This document shows positions 62,052-64,000 of a DNA stretch of 64,000 bases, one piece after another. Every line of letters begins with the position of its first letter. Positions within the stretch are counted from its first letter, which is position 1. Below the pieces are notes generated by a model. It was not told the origin of the DNA. It saw only the letters and a program-made list of their open reading frames with translations, and made no database searches. Source of the stretch: Musa acuminata AAA Group. Its lineage: Eukaryota; Streptophyta; Magnoliopsida; Zingiberales; Musaceae. The stretch is from the NCBI RefSeq assembly GCF_036884655.1, contig NC_088347.1, positions 15,897,001-15,961,000 of the forward strand, given 5' to 3'. Both the position numbers and the translations under genes were made by a program.

Positions 62052-63462
62052 TCAACAAAAGTTGCAATTGCTTTGGTGCCGAACATGTAAGACAGGGCCT
62101 TTAATGAAGGTGGTTGGATTTTGGTGAGGACTTCTCACAAATCCGATTCCACTTCTTTTAGGAAAGTGACTCTTATTTGTAAGGATCATGTTCAAAGACT
62201 TGCTACCAACCTCGAATTTCTTCAAGGTGTCCTTAAGTAGCAAGTTCTCCTTTTGGAGAGTTTCTAGATAATGACATTTTATACATGGAGCTAAAATATC
62301 ATGATATTTAGTCTTTAATTTATCGAAATTACAAGTGAGACTATCATGCTCCTTTTTTAGCAATTTATATTTTCTACTAATTGTCTTACATTCATCAAAT
62401 AACTCATGGAAGGCATTTAATAATTCATGATATGGTAAATCTGCATCAATTAAATCTGTTACATCTTCTCCGATGGCCATTAGGGCGTAATGAGCAACTT
62501 TCTCGGTGTTGGACTCCTCTTCTTCGGACGTGCTTGAATCATCCTACGTTGCCTTGAGCGCCTTCTTCTTTGATGTTCTCTTTTTGGCTTGGGGACAATC
62601 GTTCTTGTAGTGTCCCGATTTTTTGCACTCATAGCAAATAACTTGGTCCTTCTTGTCTTCAAATTTATTTTTTATATTATTTTTAAATTTATTCTTTCTT
62701 AAATTTTTTTAAAATTTTTGAGTCAAAAGTGCAATGTCATTGTCATTGTCCTCATCACTTCATGTTCCTTTCAAGTGATCTTCTTGTGATGTGAGTGCCA
62801 TATCCTTCCTGTTCTTTGGAAGGGGTTCTCAAGCTCATCATGAGCTTGACATGTCATTTCGTAGGTCATTAGAGACCCAATAAGTTCTTCAAGAGGGAAT
62901 GTTTTAAGGTCTTTGGCCTCTTGAATGGCCGTAACTTTTGGATCCCAACTTTTAGGGAGGGATCTTAAGATTTTAGTTACTAGTTTAAAGTTAGTGAAAT
63001 CTTTACCAAGAGCTTTGAGTCCATTGATGACATCCGTGAAACGGGGGTACATGTCTCTGATGGACTCACTTGGTTTCATTCGGAAAAGTTCGTAAGAGCG
63101 CACAGGATGTCGATTTTGGACTCTTTCACTCGGCTAGTGCCTTCATGAGTGATCTCAAGAGTTCTCCAAATATCAAAAGATGAATCACAAATTGAAACAC
63201 GATTAAATTCATTTTTTTCTAGTGCACAAAACAAGGCATTCATAGCCTTTGCGTTTAAAGCAAAAACTTTCTTCTCCGATTCATTCCATTCGCACATCGG
63301 AAGAGAAGATTTTCGAAATCCGTTTTCGATAATAGTCGAAAGCTCGAAATCCATGGAAATGAGGAAGATCCTCATACGAGTCTTCCAATAAGTATAATCC
63401 GACCCATTAAACATGGGTGGACATGTGATAGAATGACCCTCATGTATGCCGGAGTAAGCCAT
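62052..63462 (-). pseudogene. Gag of element F, frameshifted
   Basis: Nearly identical to the E gag, including the frameshift after KESKIDIL and the stop in the acidic linker. The 142-residue piece at 62052-62480 is the same as that at 53793-54221. There is one extra single-base difference in a G run (62822) relative to E. Confidence 0.85.
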
Positions 63463-63514
63463 CTCTCTTGGGTATCAAACCAAATATGAGAGTGAGCTTC
63501 GCTCTGATACCAAT

Positions 63515-64000
63515 TGTTAGGATCGGAGCGACACTAAGAGGGGGGGGGGGGGGGGGGGGTGAATTAGTGCAGCGGATTAAAACGTTGGTTTCGACAAATC
63601 TTTCATACAATAAAAATCGAACTTGAAAAGCTTAACTTGAACGCGTGTTCGTAACGGTGTGCAGCAAAGGTAATGAGGAAATAAAGCACGTAAGAAGGTT
63701 TGTAGTAATGTAAATAGCAATAAGAAAATGCAAACCAGAGATCACGCCAATTTTAAAGTGGTTCGGTCAAATGACCTACATCCACTTGCAAGGCCCTCTT
63801 CGATGAGGCTCCCACCTTCCACTAGCAAATCTCTTGAAGGGGAAGGACAAATACCCCTCTTACAACCTTTTACTAGCGGTTCACACTCTTACAAATTTTC
63901 AGCAAGAAAGAAGGAGGTGAACACTCTAGCAAATTGAAAACAAGACTTGCTAAGACTTTTCTAAGACAATTTTCTCAATCTATTGCTTTTCAAAAAGTTA
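63515..64000 (-). repeat. LTR 3 of the E-F array, cut by the window edge
   Basis: The first 486 bp match LTR 2 almost exactly. The obvious differences are one base (gcgacac versus gcggcac) and a longer G run (20 G). Confidence 0.9.

Larger units (their letters stand above)
47032..64000 (-). mobile_element. Tandem Sirevirus-like elements E and F sharing an LTR (LTR-int-LTR-int-LTR)
   Basis: LTRs on the minus strand are at 47032-48232, 55257-56460 and 63515 to beyond 64000. The interiors are 48233-55256 and 56461-63514. Each interior has a polypurine tract next to its left LTR (atctcccccttttt in plus orientation) and a primer site (TGGTATCAGAGC) next to its right LTR (55243-55254, 63501-63512), so the middle LTR serves both. 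The period is about 8.2 kb. Gene order on the minus strand is gag, pol, then a third ORF. Confidence 0.92.

Noticed and set aside
47032..64000. Possible integrated plant pararetrovirus (badnavirus-like)
   Set aside because: Gene order (gag, protease, integrase, RT, RNase H), LTRs, primer site and polypurine tract identify Copia retrotransposons; no movement or coat protein region is seen.

Overview
This window looks like nuclear DNA of a flowering plant, probably a monocot. The evidence is spliced genes with GT-AG introns, plant-type TATA boxes, and tens of kilobases of nested Copia and Gypsy LTR retrotransposons primed by an initiator-Met tRNA site (TGGTATCAGAGC). The mix of Angela-like and Sirevirus-like Copia elements would fit a banana relative (Zingiberales), but that is inference only. 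I see no bacterial features, CRISPR array, rRNA or tRNA gene.

Layout. 0-3.3 kb: the 5' half of a Raf-like (ATN1-type) protein kinase gene on the minus strand, running off the left edge. 3.3-6.8 kb: intergenic DNA with a long (TA)n tract and a foldback element. 6.8-10.3 kb: a three-exon plus-strand gene for a 2-oxoglutarate oxygenase-like protein that seems to lack the iron ligands and ends in a hydrophobic tail. 10.5-41 kb: a retrotransposon nest about five layers deep. Its layers are remnant D; inside its gag the 3' end of Sirevirus-like element G; inside the LTR of G a complete but dead Angela-like Copia; inside the Angela gag both a full-length gag-only Sirevirus-like element (C) and a dead Gypsy element; and inside the Gypsy a solo LTR (H). 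Target-site duplications can be read for C (GCTCT), the Gypsy (GGACA), H (CCTTT) and, with one mismatch, Angela. 41-43.4 kb: degenerate intergenic DNA. 43.4-44.2 kb: an intact small PADRE/DUF4228 gene with a duplicated upstream region. 44.8-46.8 kb: an aldo-keto reductase pseudogene with a tandem array of about 200-bp units in an intron and one exon duplicated on both sides of the array. 47.0-64 kb: two Sirevirus-like elements (E, F) in direct tandem sharing the middle LTR (LTR-internal-LTR-internal-LTR), the last LTR cut by the window edge.

Most interesting signals. (1) The Angela 5' leader holds four stem-loops whose stems differ in sequence but all pair, while their 19-nt apical segment is nearly constant. 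(2) E and F carry a third gene downstream of pol, 1,113 nt in both copies without indels, preceded by a promoter-like block: palindromes matching those in the LTR promoters, a TATA-like box, and a candidate 81-nt leader intron. (3) Element C keeps an intact gag but no pol and looks recently mobile.

Only the kinase, the oxygenase-like gene and the PADRE gene look like working host genes. All retroelement polyproteins seen here carry disabling changes.
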